Assembly (NCBI GenBank): GCA_944376955.1
Contig: CALWEB010000113.1
Span: 1 to 15,592, forward strand
Direction of reading: 5' to 3'
Length of the DNA stretch: 15,592 nt
Source of the DNA: an uncultured Agathobaculum sp.
Lineage (GTDB): Bacteria > Bacillota > Clostridia > Oscillospirales > Butyricicoccaceae
In this document: one piece after another, positions 1 to 7,110 of the stretch
Layout: the number at the start of each line of letters is the position of its first letter
How positions within the stretch are numbered: the stretch's first letter is position 1
Made by a program: the position numbers and the translations under genes
The notes under the pieces: generated by a model
The model's database searches: none
The model's input: only the letters and a program-made list of their open reading frames with translations
What the model was told of the DNA's origin: nothing

Positions 1-2003
1 TGGTATATGGCGTATATGCCCTGTTCCAGATCGGTTACGCGGGTGTGGCGGGCGATTTGGCGCGTGTCCATGAATATGCGCACGACCTGTATTTTGAGTC
101 GGCGGGCATGATCCTGACGCTGGTCACGCTCGGCAAGTTTTTTGAAGCGCGCGCCAAGCGCAAGACGGGCGAGGCCATTGCCGCGCTCATGGATCTGCGG
201 CCGCAGACTGCATCGGTCATACGCGGCGAACAAGAGGTCACGGTGCCGATCGAAGAGGTGCGCGTGGGCGATTATGTGATTGTGCGCGCGGGGCAGTCCG
301 TCCCGGTGGACGGCCAGATTGTCGAGGGTCACGCTTATCTGGACGAGAGCGCGATCACGGGCGAGTCTATGCCGGTGGAAAAGCACAAGGGTGATACCGT
401 GATCGGCGCAACAGTGACGAAAAACGGGTATTTTGCGATGAAAGCGTCCCGCGTGGGCGACGATACGACACTGAGCCAGATCATCCGGCTGGTCGAGGAG
501 GCGGGCGCGTCCAAGGCGCCGATTGCCAAGCTGGCGGACAAAGTGGCGGGCGTGTTTGTGCCGGTGGTTATGTTGATTGCACTGGTCACTGCGGTGATCT
601 GGCTGGTTGCGGGCGAAACGCCCAGCTTTGCGCTGACCCGTGCGATCGCGGTGCTGGTTATTTCCTGCCCGTGTGCGCTCGGACTGGCAACGCCGGTCGC
701 TATCATGGTTGGTACGGGCGTGGGCGCGAAAAACGGCGTGCTGTTCCAGTCGGCCGAGGCGCTGGAAAACCTGCATAACGTGGATTGTGTTGTGTTGGAT
801 AAGACCGGCACGGTGACCGAAGGCCGTCCGGTTGTGACCGATGTCAAATCCTTCGGCGTTGAGCCGGAAGATCTGCTGTCGCTGGCGCTGTCGCTCGAGG
901 TGCACAGCGATCATCCGCTCGCGGATGCTATCGTGCGCTATGCGCGTGACAAGCATATCAGGGAACGCAAAACCGATTCGTTTGAAATGATCGAAGGGCA
1001 GGGCGTGCGTGCGGTGATTGACGGCGTGCGCTGCATGGCGGGCAATGGCCGTATGCTGCTGGCAAACGGTCTGGCGCTGTCGCGCTCGATGAAGCAGATG
1101 GGGGAAAGCCTTGCTGCTGCCGGCAAAACACCGCTGTATTTTGCCGCAAACCGGCAGGTGGTCGGTATTTTCGCGGTGGCGGATGTACTCAAGCCGACCA
1201 GCCGCGAAGCGGTGGATACACTGCAAAAGATGGGCGTGCAGGTGACGCTGCTGACTGGCGACAACAAGGCAACCGCGCAGTCCATTGCCGCGGAGCTGGG
1301 CGTGCAGGACGTGGTGGCCGAAGTGTTGCCGCAGGATAAGGAACGCGTGGTGCGCGAAAAGCAGGCACAGGGCCGCAAGGTGGCGATGATCGGGGATGGC
1401 ATCAACGACGCGCCTGCACTCGCCCGCGCAGACGTGGGCATTGCCATCGGCGCGGGCACGGATGTGGCCATTGCATCGGCGGATGTGGTGTTGATGAAGA
1501 GCGACCTGATGGATGCGGTCGATGCCGTCCGCCTGTCGCGCCAGACCATGCGCAATATCCGTGAGAACCTGTTCTGGGCGTTTTTCTATAACTGCATCGG
1601 CATCCCGATTGCGGCGGGGGTGCTCTGGCTGCCGCTGGGGCTCAAACTCAGCCCGATGATCGGTGCCGCGGCAATGAGTTTAAGCTCGGTTTGTGTGGTT
1701 TCCAACGCGTTGCGTTTGAAGTTTTTCAAGGCCTCTCCCAAGTCGGAGGGTAGCCAATATGTTGTTTTGCCGAAGGAGGAAACAAATCAGATGGAACAGA
1801 CCAAAGTAATCCAGATCGAAGGTATGATGTGCGAGCATTGCGTGGCGCATGTGAAAAAGGCGCTCGAAGCGTTACCGGGCATTGTGGTGCAGGTAGACCT
1901 CCAGAGTGGCACGGCGAAGGTCACAGGCAGCACCCTGCCGGATGATGCCAAGCTGACCGAGGCGGTCGAGCAGGCAGGATACAAGGTGGTCGGCCTGCAA
2001 TGA
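1..2003 (+). CDS. copA: Copper-exporting P1B-type ATPase with C-terminal HMA domain (5' end missing)
   Basis: Pumps Cu(I) out of the cytoplasm across the membrane, driven by ATP. The reading frame is open from base 3, so the N-terminus (first membrane helices and any N-terminal metal domain) lies outside the window. Visible motifs in order: TGES of the actuator domain (about 357-368), the CPC transport motif (666-674), DKTGT with the phosphorylated Asp (798-812), the SDHPLAD nucleotide-binding motif (about 906-926), GDGINDAP (about 1395-1418), then YN and MSLSS in the last helices (about 1587 and 1674), which are the residues typical of Cu(I) pumps. After a short linker comes a heavy-metal-associated domain with the GMMCEHC metal site (from about 1821). 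The end overlaps the copper sensor gene by 4 bases, so the two are surely co-transcribed. A well-placed ribosome site lies inside the gene just before the HMA domain (separate entry). Copper rather than silver or zinc is inferred from the motifs and the CsoR neighbour. Confidence 0.95.
   Translation, partial: VYGVYALFQIGYAGVAGDLARVHEYAHDLYFESAGMILTLVTLGKFFEARAKRKTGEAIAALMDLRPQTASVIRGEQEVTVPIEEVRVGDYVIVRAGQSVPVDGQIVEGHAYLDESAITGESMPVEKHKGDTVIGATVTKNGYFAMKASRVGDDTTLSQIIRLVEEAGASKAPIAKLADKVAGVFVPVVMLIALVTAVIWLVAGETPSFALTRAIAVLVISCPCALGLATPVAIMVGTGVGAKNGVLFQSAEALENLHNVDCVVLDKTGTVTEGRPVVTDVKSFGVEPEDLLSLALSLEVHSDHPLADAIVRYARDKHIRERKTDSFEMIEGQGVRAVIDGVRCMAGNGRMLLANGLALSRSMKQMGESLAAAGKTPLYFAANRQVVGIFAVADVLKPTSREAVDTLQKMGVQVTLLTGDNKATAQSIAAELGVQDVVAEVLPQDKERVVREKQAQGRKVAMIGDGINDAPALARADVGIAIGAGTDVAIASADVVLMKSDLMDAVDAVRLSRQTMRNIRENLFWAFFYNCIGIPIAAGVLWLPLGLKLSPMIGAAAMSLSSVCVVSNALRLKFFKASPKSEGSQYVVLPKEETNQMEQTKVIQIEGMMCEHCVAHVKKALEALPGIVVQVDLQSGTAKVTGSTLPDDAKLTEAVEQAGYKVVGLQ
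1773..2003 (+). other. Internal ribosome site and in-frame ATG that could yield a free CopZ-like chaperone
   Basis: AAGGAGGA at 1773-1780 is followed by a 10-base spacer and an ATG at 1791, in the same frame as copA. Initiation there would make a 70-residue protein consisting of just the HMA domain with its MxCxxC-type site (MMCEHC). That is the usual size and layout of the copper chaperone CopZ, which hands Cu(I) to CopA and to CsoR-type sensors. The same bases encode the linker KEETNQ in the long product. Either the full fusion is made, or both products are. Whether the internal start is used cannot be told from sequence; a copA-copZ pair that lost its intervening stop codon would look the same. 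Confidence 0.4.
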
Positions 2004-2266
2004 GGGCGGACCGGAAAAAGGTCGAGCCGCTGCTGCGCACGGCGCGTGGCCAGCTGGACGGCGTACTCAAGATGATTGAGGACGACCGTTATTGTATGGA
2101 GATTGTCACGCAGCTGCAGGCGGTTGAGTCGCTGGTGCATAAGGCGCAGCGCGAGGTGTTGCGCGCGCATCTGGCGGGCTGCGTGCAGGATGCGTTTGAG
2201 ACGGGCGACGAGCAGGCCCGCGAGGGCAAGATCGACGAGATCATCAAGCTGCTCGACCGTGCATGA
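2000..2266 (+). CDS. csoR: CsoR-type copper-sensing transcriptional repressor
   Basis: An 88-residue all-helical repressor of the CsoR/RcnR (DUF156) family. Such proteins bind operator DNA as a tetramer and release it when Cu(I) binds, turning on the copper exporter. The copper ligands fit CsoR exactly: Cys32, His57 and Cys61, with the Cys-x24-His-x3-Cys spacing of the Mycobacterium tuberculosis protein (Cys36, His61, Cys65). The N-terminal RKKVEPLLRTARGQLDGV segment (residues 5-22) matches the family's first helix. The ATG overlaps the copA stop codon as ATGA, implying coupled translation. Probably represses its own copA-csoR operon, but that promoter and operator lie upstream of the window. 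A bidirectional terminator follows directly. Confidence 0.92.
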   Translation: MRADRKKVEPLLRTARGQLDGVLKMIEDDRYCMEIVTQLQAVESLVHKAQREVLRAHLAGCVQDAFETGDEQAREGKIDEIIKLLDRA

Positions 2267-2274
2267 GCAAACAC

Positions 2275-2305
2275 AAAAGCGGAACCGTTTCCGGTTCCGC
2301 TTTTT
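2275..2305. terminator. Bidirectional rho-independent terminator between csoR and hisC
   Basis: A perfect 13-bp stem: AAAAGCGGAACCG at 2275-2287, loop TTTC, complementary arm 2292-2304, then a further T. The A/T ends of the stem give a T-tract on each strand, so it can end both the csoR transcript (+) and the hisC transcript (-), which converge here. Confidence 0.93.
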
Positions 2306-2320
2306 GCATGGTTTGGGGGC

Positions 2321-3376
2321 TTATAGGAAGTCGCGCAGCGCTTGGACCAGCCGATCCATCTGCTCGTCCGTGCCGACCGTGATACGCAGATAGTTGTCGA
2401 TGCGCGGTAGTTTGAAATAGCGGATGAAGATATTCTTTTGCCGCAGGTATTCGAAAATCTCCGGCGCTTTCTGGGTTGGATGCGTAACAAACAGGAAGTT
2501 GGTCAGCGAGGGGGAGACGGTAAAGCCCAGCTCGCGCAGCGCGTCTGCCGTCCGCTCGCGCGTGGCGATCACCTTGCGGCAGGTGTCCTGAAAATACGCT
2601 TTGTCCGCGACTGCGGCCTCGCCCGCGGCGAGTGCGACCGCGTCCATCGTGTAGGAATTGTACGAGTTTTTGACCGCTTCGAGCGTTGCAATCAGCGTTT
2701 CCGAGCCGAGCGCATAGCCGATGCGCAGCCCCGCGAGCGAGCGGGATTTGCTCATGGTCTGCACGACGAGCAGGTTTTCATACTTTTCGATGAGCGGCAC
2801 TGCGCTCTGTGCGCCGAAGTCCACATAGGCTTCGTCGATGATGACTACGCAGTCCGCGTTGTGCTGCAAGAGATCCTCAAGGAAGTCAAGCGACACACCG
2901 CGACCGGTCGGCGCGTTCGGGTTGGGCAGGACGATGCCGCCGTTTGGGCGGTCGTAGTCGCGGATGTTTACGCAGAAGTTTTCGTCCAGCGGCACGGTCT
3001 CATAGGGGATGCGGAACAGGTCGCACCAGACCGGATAGAACGAATAGGTGATATCCGGATAGAGAATCGGCTGCTGGGAGCAGAAAAATGACTGGAACGC
3101 GAGCGCAAGCACGTCGTCCGAGCCATTGCCGAGGAACACCTGCGTCGGTTTTACGCCAAAGCGGTTTGCCAGCGCGGTTTTGAGCGCTTTGCCGTTCGCG
3201 TCCGGATAGAGTGCAAGACGCGATGCGTCGAACGTGCGCAACACTTCGGCCACGCCCGGCGCGGGTGGGTATGGGTTTTCGTTGGCGTTTAACTTGATGA
3301 TATCGTCGCTCTGCGGTTGCTCGCCCGGCACATAGGGGTCGATGCGGCGCAGCTTTGCAAGAAAGGGCTTGTCCAT
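2321..3376 (-). CDS. hisC: Histidinol-phosphate aminotransferase
   Basis: A 351-residue fold-type I, PLP-dependent aminotransferase that interconverts imidazole-acetol phosphate and L-histidinol phosphate, using glutamate, in histidine synthesis. Length is normal for HisC. Motifs: LNANENPYPP near the N-terminus (29-38), NGSDD (84-88) in the cofactor phosphate region, PNPNAPTG (151-158), DEAYVDF (181-187) with the Asp that binds the pyridine nitrogen, TMSKSRSLAGLRIG with the Schiff-base Lys210, and RITVGT near the C-terminus for the substrate carboxylate. The ATG is preceded by AAAGGAGA (complement of 3386-3393) at a 9-base spacing. It stands alone, not in a his operon; HisC paralogues can also act on aromatic amino acids, so the exact substrate is a little open. 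Confidence 0.92.
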   Translation of the reverse strand: MDKPFLAKLRRIDPYVPGEQPQSDDIIKLNANENPYPPAPGVAEVLRTFDASRLALYPDANGKALKTALANRFGVKPTQVFLGNGSDDVLALAFQSFFCSQQPILYPDITYSFYPVWCDLFRIPYETVPLDENFCVNIRDYDRPNGGIVLPNPNAPTGRGVSLDFLEDLLQHNADCVVIIDEAYVDFGAQSAVPLIEKYENLLVVQTMSKSRSLAGLRIGYALGSETLIATLEAVKNSYNSYTMDAVALAAGEAAVADKAYFQDTCRKVIATRERTADALRELGFTVSPSLTNFLFVTHPTQKAPEIFEYLRQKNIFIRYFKLPRIDNYLRITVGTDEQMDRLVQALRDFL

Positions 3377-3414
3377 CGGGAAAACTCTCCTTTATTTTTT
3401 TACTGACTGCGGAT

Positions 3415-3443
3415 AGTTTATCACAGTAAAGCGAGAAAGTCAA
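3415..3443 (-). promoter_or_regulatory. Sigma-A-type promoter for hisC
   Basis: On the minus strand, TTGACT (3443-3438, 5 of 6 to consensus), a 17-base spacer, then TAAACT (3420-3415, 4 of 6). It would give a leader of about 30 bases ahead of the hisC ATG. No attenuator or riboswitch structure is apparent in that short leader. Confidence 0.55.
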
Positions 3444-3450
3444 GCCCTGT

Positions 3451-3479
3451 TTGTGTGCGCGCAAAAAGCGTGATATAAT
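3451..3479 (+). promoter_or_regulatory. Extended -10 promoter for the small membrane protein and rarA
   Basis: A perfect TATAAT at 3474-3479 preceded by TGA, making an extended -10 (TGnTATAAT). A weak -35 TTGTGT (3451-3456) lies 17 bases upstream. It is divergent from the hisC promoter in the same 130-base gap. Confidence 0.65.
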
Positions 3480-3507
3480 CATGCTATCAACCGTGGGAGG
3501 GAGAGAC

Positions 3508-3819
3508 ATGAAAAAGGCAGGATATGTGCTTGGCTTCGCGGCTGTTTTGTGGATGTTGTTTTTGCTGTGGGTGCGGGTGATGACGGTTGCGGACATCGGT
3601 CCGGCCATGCGCCCGTATTACGACGCGGTTTCGCCACTATTCAGCACGCCTGCGATTTGGCTGGTATTGTCCGCTGCGCTTACCTGTAACATGATCGTGC
3701 GGCTATTCCACGGAAAATGCACCGGTGCGGAAAAGGTGGTTGCCTTGGTGGTTGCCCTGCTGTGTTTGGTCAGTGTATTTGGCTGGGCGATCATTACCGC
3801 GCTGGTTGCCGCAGCTTGA
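3508..3819 (+). CDS. Small three-helix membrane protein of unknown function
   Basis: A 103-residue protein I do not recognise. Three hydrophobic stretches are clear: about residues 7-25, 47-67 and 77-101, joined by a short loop with acidic and aromatic residues (about 28-46) and a basic, Cys-containing loop (HGKCTGAEK, 68-76). The start is ATG 3508, preceded by GGGAGGGAGAG (3495-3505). A possible TTG start at 3451 lies in the promoter -35 region and is not used. The stop is 18 bases before the rarA ATG with no terminator between, so it is probably co-transcribed with rarA, though no functional link follows. It has no signal cleavage site or catalytic motif that I can see. Confidence 0.75.
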   Translation: MKKAGYVLGFAAVLWMLFLLWVRVMTVADIGPAMRPYYDAVSPLFSTPAIWLVLSAALTCNMIVRLFHGKCTGAEKVVALVVALLCLVSVFGWAIITALVAAA

Positions 3820-3837
3820 TTGCATAAGGAGAACATG

Positions 3838-5088
3838 ATGTATCAACCTTTAGCGGATAAAATCCGCCCGAAAACCTTGGACGACGTGGTCGGTCAGCGG
3901 CATCTGCTCGGCAAAACCGGCCTGCTGCGCCGCGTGATCGAGTCGGGCACGATCCCGAATATGATTTTTTACGGCCCGTCCGGCGTGGGCAAGACCACGG
4001 TTGCGTCCATCATCGCAAAACAGACCGAGCGAAAGCTGTATCACCTCAACGCCACGACTGCGGGCATTGCGGACATCAAGGCGATCATCGATGAGCTGGA
4101 CACCTTCCTGGCGCCAAACGGCGCGCTGGTGTATCTGGACGAGATTCAGTATTTTAACAAAAAGCAGCAGCAGAGCCTGTTGGAGTTCATCGAAACGGGC
4201 AAAATGACGCTGATTGCCTCCACGACGGAAAATCCGTATTTTTACGTCTATAACGCGATACTCAGCCGCAGCACGGTGTTTGAGTTCAAACCCATCGAGG
4301 CCGCGGACATGGAGCGTGCAGTCGAGCGGGCGTTTGCGCTTGCCATTGGCGACAAGGGCACGCCTGTGGAGGCCGGGGTCGCGGCCTACATCGCGCAGGC
4401 GGTCGGCGGGGATGTGCGCAAGGCGCTGGGCGCGGTCGAGCTGCTGGTGCTGGGCGCAGGTGAGGATGGCGTGACACTGGCAGACGCCAAGCAGGCAGCG
4501 CAGCGTTCCAACATGCGCTACGACCGCGACGGCGACAGCCATTACGATATCCTGTCCGCGCTGCAAAAGTCCATCCGCGGCTCGGACCCGGACGCTGCGC
4601 TGCACTATTTGGCGCGGCTGCTCGAAGCGGGCGACATGATCTCGGCCGCGCGGCGGATGCTGGTGATTGCGTCTGAGGACATTGGCCTTGCCTATCCGCA
4701 GTGCGCGGCCATTGTGAAAGCGTTGGTGGACAGCGCATTTCAGCTCGGCTTGCCCGAGGCACGCATCCCGCTTGCCGAAGCGGTCATCCTGATGGCGACC
4801 GCGCCCAAGTCCAACAGTGCTGCCGCCGCGATTGATGCGGCCATGGCAGATGTGCGCGCAGGGCATACGGGCGATATCCCGGCGCACATCAAGGACGCAC
4901 ACTACGGCGGCGCGCAAAAGCTTGGCCGCGGGCTGACTTATCAGTATCCGCACGCATTTCCCAATCATTGGGTGCGGCAGCAGTACCTGCCGGACGAAAT
5001 CCGGGATGCACATTACTATGATTATGGTCCAAATAAGAACGAGCAGGCGGCCAAAGCCTATTGGGAGCGCATCAAGGGCGGACAGTAA
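3838..5088 (+). CDS. rarA: Replication-associated recombination protein RarA (MgsA), AAA+ ATPase
   Basis: A 416-residue AAA+ ATPase of the clamp-loader-like RarA/MgsA/Mgs1/WRNIP1 family, which acts at stalled replication forks and single-stranded DNA ends. Motifs: Walker A GPSGVGKT (46-53), Walker B LVYLDEIQ (97-104), sensor 1 STTEN (128-132), and AILSRS with the probable arginine finger R144. The C-terminal half carries the family's helical tetramerisation region and the FPNHWVRQQYLP signature. Walker B reads DEIQYFNK, where many relatives have DEIHRFNK. The start at ATG 3838 is chosen because AAGGAG (3826-3831) then has a 6-base spacer; ATG 3835 would be too close and the upstream TTG at 3820 precedes the ribosome site. 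The stop is only 3 bases from the convergent S1 gene, with no terminator visible between them. Confidence 0.93.
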   Translation: MYQPLADKIRPKTLDDVVGQRHLLGKTGLLRRVIESGTIPNMIFYGPSGVGKTTVASIIAKQTERKLYHLNATTAGIADIKAIIDELDTFLAPNGALVYLDEIQYFNKKQQQSLLEFIETGKMTLIASTTENPYFYVYNAILSRSTVFEFKPIEAADMERAVERAFALAIGDKGTPVEAGVAAYIAQAVGGDVRKALGAVELLVLGAGEDGVTLADAKQAAQRSNMRYDRDGDSHYDILSALQKSIRGSDPDAALHYLARLLEAGDMISAARRMLVIASEDIGLAYPQCAAIVKALVDSAFQLGLPEARIPLAEAVILMATAPKSNSAAAAIDAAMADVRAGHTGDIPAHIKDAHYGGAQKLGRGLTYQYPHAFPNHWVRQQYLPDEIRDAHYYDYGPNKNEQAAKAYWERIKGGQ

Positions 5089-5091
5089 CGC

Positions 5092-6030
5092 TCATTCGAA
5101 CACGGTCGCTATGTATTTCCGGTCGCAGCTGGCGGGGGTATACACCCATTCGTCGATGTGCCCCTCGGTGATAAAATACTGCGGCGGGTCGGGCTCGCCC
5201 GCAGGGGCGAGGACGTCGATGACAGTCAGCTTGATCTTCATGCGCTGCGGCAGGATGGATTTGATGTAAACCGATACGATCGTGCCGGGGGCCAAGTCGT
5301 CGCGCGGCTCGGCAAGGCCGGACAGGTTGGGGGAAAGCTCGATAAAGATGCCGTAGGGCTCAACCGAGCGCACCACCCCGCGCACGGTTTCGCCGGGCGA
5401 AAACAGCGCGGCGTTTTGCTCCCATGTGCCGAGCAGTTCGCGGTGGGTCAGCGAAATGCGGCGCGCAGCTGGATCGACCGAGCGCACGACTGCGCGGATG
5501 TGTTGGCCGACGAGCAGCCGGTCGGACGGATGGAAGATCCGCGAAACCGACAGGTTTTCAATCCCGATGAGCGAGGCCACGCCGCAGCCGATATCGACAA
5601 ATGCGCCGAAGCTTTCCAGATGGGTGACCGCGGCGGGGATCACGTCACCCGGGCGCAGCGTGTCGAGCAAATGGTCCTGCGCGTGCTGTTGCGCGATCGT
5701 GCGGGACAGCCACACGATCGGCACGTCCGCGCTTTCGTCAATTTCGGTGACGGTAAAGCAGGTGGGCTTGCCCACGCGGGACAGGATGGCAATCTCTCGC
5801 GTGTCGCCTTCGGCCACACCCAGCGCGCAGCACGAGCGCGGCATGATGCCCTGCGCAAAGCCGAAATCGAACAGCAGGTCGTGCGCGGCGGTGCATCGCT
5901 GCGCGACCGCTTCCAGAATCATCCCTTCGTCCTGTGCCGCCCGCAGCCCGTCGAGGGATGCGAGCGCCTGCTGCACCTCGGGCAGCGCAGTGTAACTGCC
6001 CTCGGGCAGATAGCATTCGCTTGTTTTCAT
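5092..6030 (-). CDS. Short S1-domain RNA-binding protein (ribosomal protein S1-like)
   Basis: A 312-residue protein with two recognisable S1 (OB-fold) RNA-binding repeats, at about residues 126-200 (LRPGDV...ESFGAFVDIG...ISLTHREL) and 210-272 (FSPGETVRG...PYGIFIEL). The N-terminal region (about 30-118) looks like a diverged S1-type module, ending in an LSR-containing strand. Many Clostridia carry such a protein annotated as 30S ribosomal protein S1. It is much shorter than six-repeat S1 of E. coli, so a general RNA-binding or translation-related role is safer than calling it rpsA. The ATG at 6030 has AAAGGAGG (complement of 6043-6050) with a rather long 12-base spacer. It faces rarA tail to tail and is divergent from the DUF951 operon. 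Confidence 0.82.
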   Translation of the reverse strand: MKTSECYLPEGSYTALPEVQQALASLDGLRAAQDEGMILEAVAQRCTAAHDLLFDFGFAQGIMPRSCCALGVAEGDTREIAILSRVGKPTCFTVTEIDESADVPIVWLSRTIAQQHAQDHLLDTLRPGDVIPAAVTHLESFGAFVDIGCGVASLIGIENLSVSRIFHPSDRLLVGQHIRAVVRSVDPAARRISLTHRELLGTWEQNAALFSPGETVRGVVRSVEPYGIFIELSPNLSGLAEPRDDLAPGTIVSVYIKSILPQRMKIKLTVIDVLAPAGEPDPPQYFITEGHIDEWVYTPASCDRKYIATVFE

Positions 6031-6062
6031 AATATAGCAGAGCCTCCTTTGGGGTCTGCCTT

Positions 6063-6068
6063 ACTATA
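6063..6068 (-). promoter_or_regulatory. Possible -10 element for the S1-domain gene
   Basis: TATAGT on the minus strand (5 of 6 to consensus), 32 bases upstream of the S1-gene ATG. No convincing -35 is found at 16-18 bases; the best at 17 is TGCTAA. Offered only as the likeliest spot. Confidence 0.3.
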
Positions 6069-6100
6069 TGAAAAAACGGCTGGGATTAGCACTGCAAATG

Positions 6101-6109
6101 TGGTATGAT
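6101..6109 (+). promoter_or_regulatory. Extended -10 promoter for the DUF951-phosphorylase-MATE operon
   Basis: TGGTATGAT is an extended -10 (TGn followed by TATGAT, 5 of 6). The -35 position shows no good match. The transcript would begin at about 6116, so the hairpin at 6119-6138 would be at its very 5' end. Confidence 0.45.
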
Positions 6110-6118
6110 GAAAATGAA

Positions 6119-6138
6119 CGGATGGCCGCTGCCATCCG
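6119..6138 (+). promoter_or_regulatory. 5'-end hairpin in the operon leader
   Basis: A perfect 8-bp stem, CGGATGGC and GCCATCCG, with loop CGCT, just ahead of the ribosome site (6141-6151) of the DUF951 gene. No T-tract follows, so it is not a terminator. It could stabilise the mRNA 5' end or bind a protein; no known riboswitch is recognised. Confidence 0.4.
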
Positions 6139-6159
6139 GCAGGAAGGGGGAAATGCAGT

Positions 6160-6354
6160 ATGGACGTGCAGGTCGGCGATCTTCTGACGATGAAAAAGCC
6201 GCATCCCTGCGGCTCCAAGCAGTGGAAGGTGCTGCGCACGGGTATGGATTTCAAACTCAAGTGTACAGGGTGCGGGCATGAGGTCATGCTGCCGCGCTCG
6301 AAGGCGGAAAAAAACATCCGACTGATTGAACGGGAGGGGAAACCGGTATGTTGA
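6160..6354 (+). CDS. DUF951 family small zinc-ribbon-like protein
   Basis: A 64-residue protein matching the DUF951 family of Firmicutes, whose hallmarks are KKPHPCG, KCTGCGH and VMLPRSK, all present here (residues 12-18, 34-40, 42-48). Cys17, Cys35 and Cys38 probably bind a metal, most likely zinc. The molecular role of the family is not established; it is widespread in Gram-positives. The ATG at 6160 follows a purine-rich AGGAAGGGGGA (6141-6151). Its last 7 bases overlap the start of the phosphorylase gene, so the two are translated in sequence from one message. Confidence 0.9.
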   Translation: MDVQVGDLLTMKKPHPCGSKQWKVLRTGMDFKLKCTGCGHEVMLPRSKAEKNIRLIEREGKPVC

Positions 6355-7109
6355 TCGACGGAAAACAGATGCATTTGCAGATTACCAAGGGCGATGTGGG
6401 ACGGTATGTGATTTTGCCGGGCGATCCGGCGCGCTGCGCGAAGATTGCACGCTATTTCGACGATTCCAAGCAGATCGCGCAGAACCGCGAGTACACGATC
6501 TGGACGGGCACGCTGGATGGCGAGCCGGTGGCCGTTTGCTCGACCGGCATCGGCGGCCCGTCGGCTGCGATCGCGCTGGAAGAGCTGGTCGAGTGCGGCG
6601 CAGATACCTTCATCCGCGTGGGCACTTCGGGCGGCATCGTAGACGAGGTCTGCGGCGGCGACATCGTGATTGCAACCGCGGCTATCCGACAGGAGGGCAC
6701 GAGCCGCGAATATCTGCCGGTCGAGTTCCCAGCGGCGGCGAACTTCGAGGTTGTCAGCGCGCTGCGGGATGCGGCCAAACAGCTCGGCCTGACCCACCAC
6801 ATCGGCGTCATCCAGTCCAAGGACAGTTTTTACGGTGAAATCCGTCCGGCGCAGCAGCCCATCGCGGATGAACTGCTCGCTAAGTGGAAGGCTTGGAAGG
6901 CGGCGGGCGCGCTCACGAGCGAAATGGAAACCGCGGCGCTGCTGATCGTCTCACAGGTGCTGCATGTGCGCTGCGGCGCGGTGCTCAACGTCCTGTGGAA
7001 CGCGGACAACGACGAGGCGCCGAACATCCCGCCGGACGCGGCGGAGCGCGGCGTGCGCACGGCGGTCGAGGCGCTGCGAATCCTGATCCGGGAGGATAAA
7101 ACGCACTGA
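6348..7109 (+). CDS. Uridine phosphorylase-like nucleoside phosphorylase
   Basis: A 253-residue member of the PNP/UDP (NP-I) phosphorylase family, which splits nucleosides with phosphate into base and ribose-1-phosphate. Motifs: LPGDPARC (23-30) with the phosphate-binding Gly-Asp and Arg30, NREY with Arg48, STGIGGPS (65-72), RVGTSGGI (90-97) for phosphate, and EMET (192-195) for ribose. The best match is to uridine phosphorylase. Aligning the FY of the base-recognition loop, E. coli has FYPGQER while this protein has FYGEIR (161-166): the uracil-binding Gln is replaced by Glu164 and the Arg is kept, so base preference could differ. The ATG follows GGGAGGGG and overlaps the upstream stop codon. 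The MATE gene follows one base after the stop. Confidence 0.85.
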   Translation: MLIDGKQMHLQITKGDVGRYVILPGDPARCAKIARYFDDSKQIAQNREYTIWTGTLDGEPVAVCSTGIGGPSAAIALEELVECGADTFIRVGTSGGIVDEVCGGDIVIATAAIRQEGTSREYLPVEFPAAANFEVVSALRDAAKQLGLTHHIGVIQSKDSFYGEIRPAQQPIADELLAKWKAWKAAGALTSEMETAALLIVSQVLHVRCGAVLNVLWNADNDEAPNIPPDAAERGVRTAVEALRILIREDKTH

Positions 7110-7110
7110 C

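Noticed and set aside
3820..3837. TTG 3820 or ATG 3835 as the rarA start
   Set aside because: The ribosome site at 3826-3831 is downstream of the first and too close to the second; ATG 3838 has normal spacing.
3850..5013. A 387-codon open frame on the minus strand
   Set aside because: It is antisense to rarA, which carries all AAA+ motifs; the sequence is a compositional shadow.
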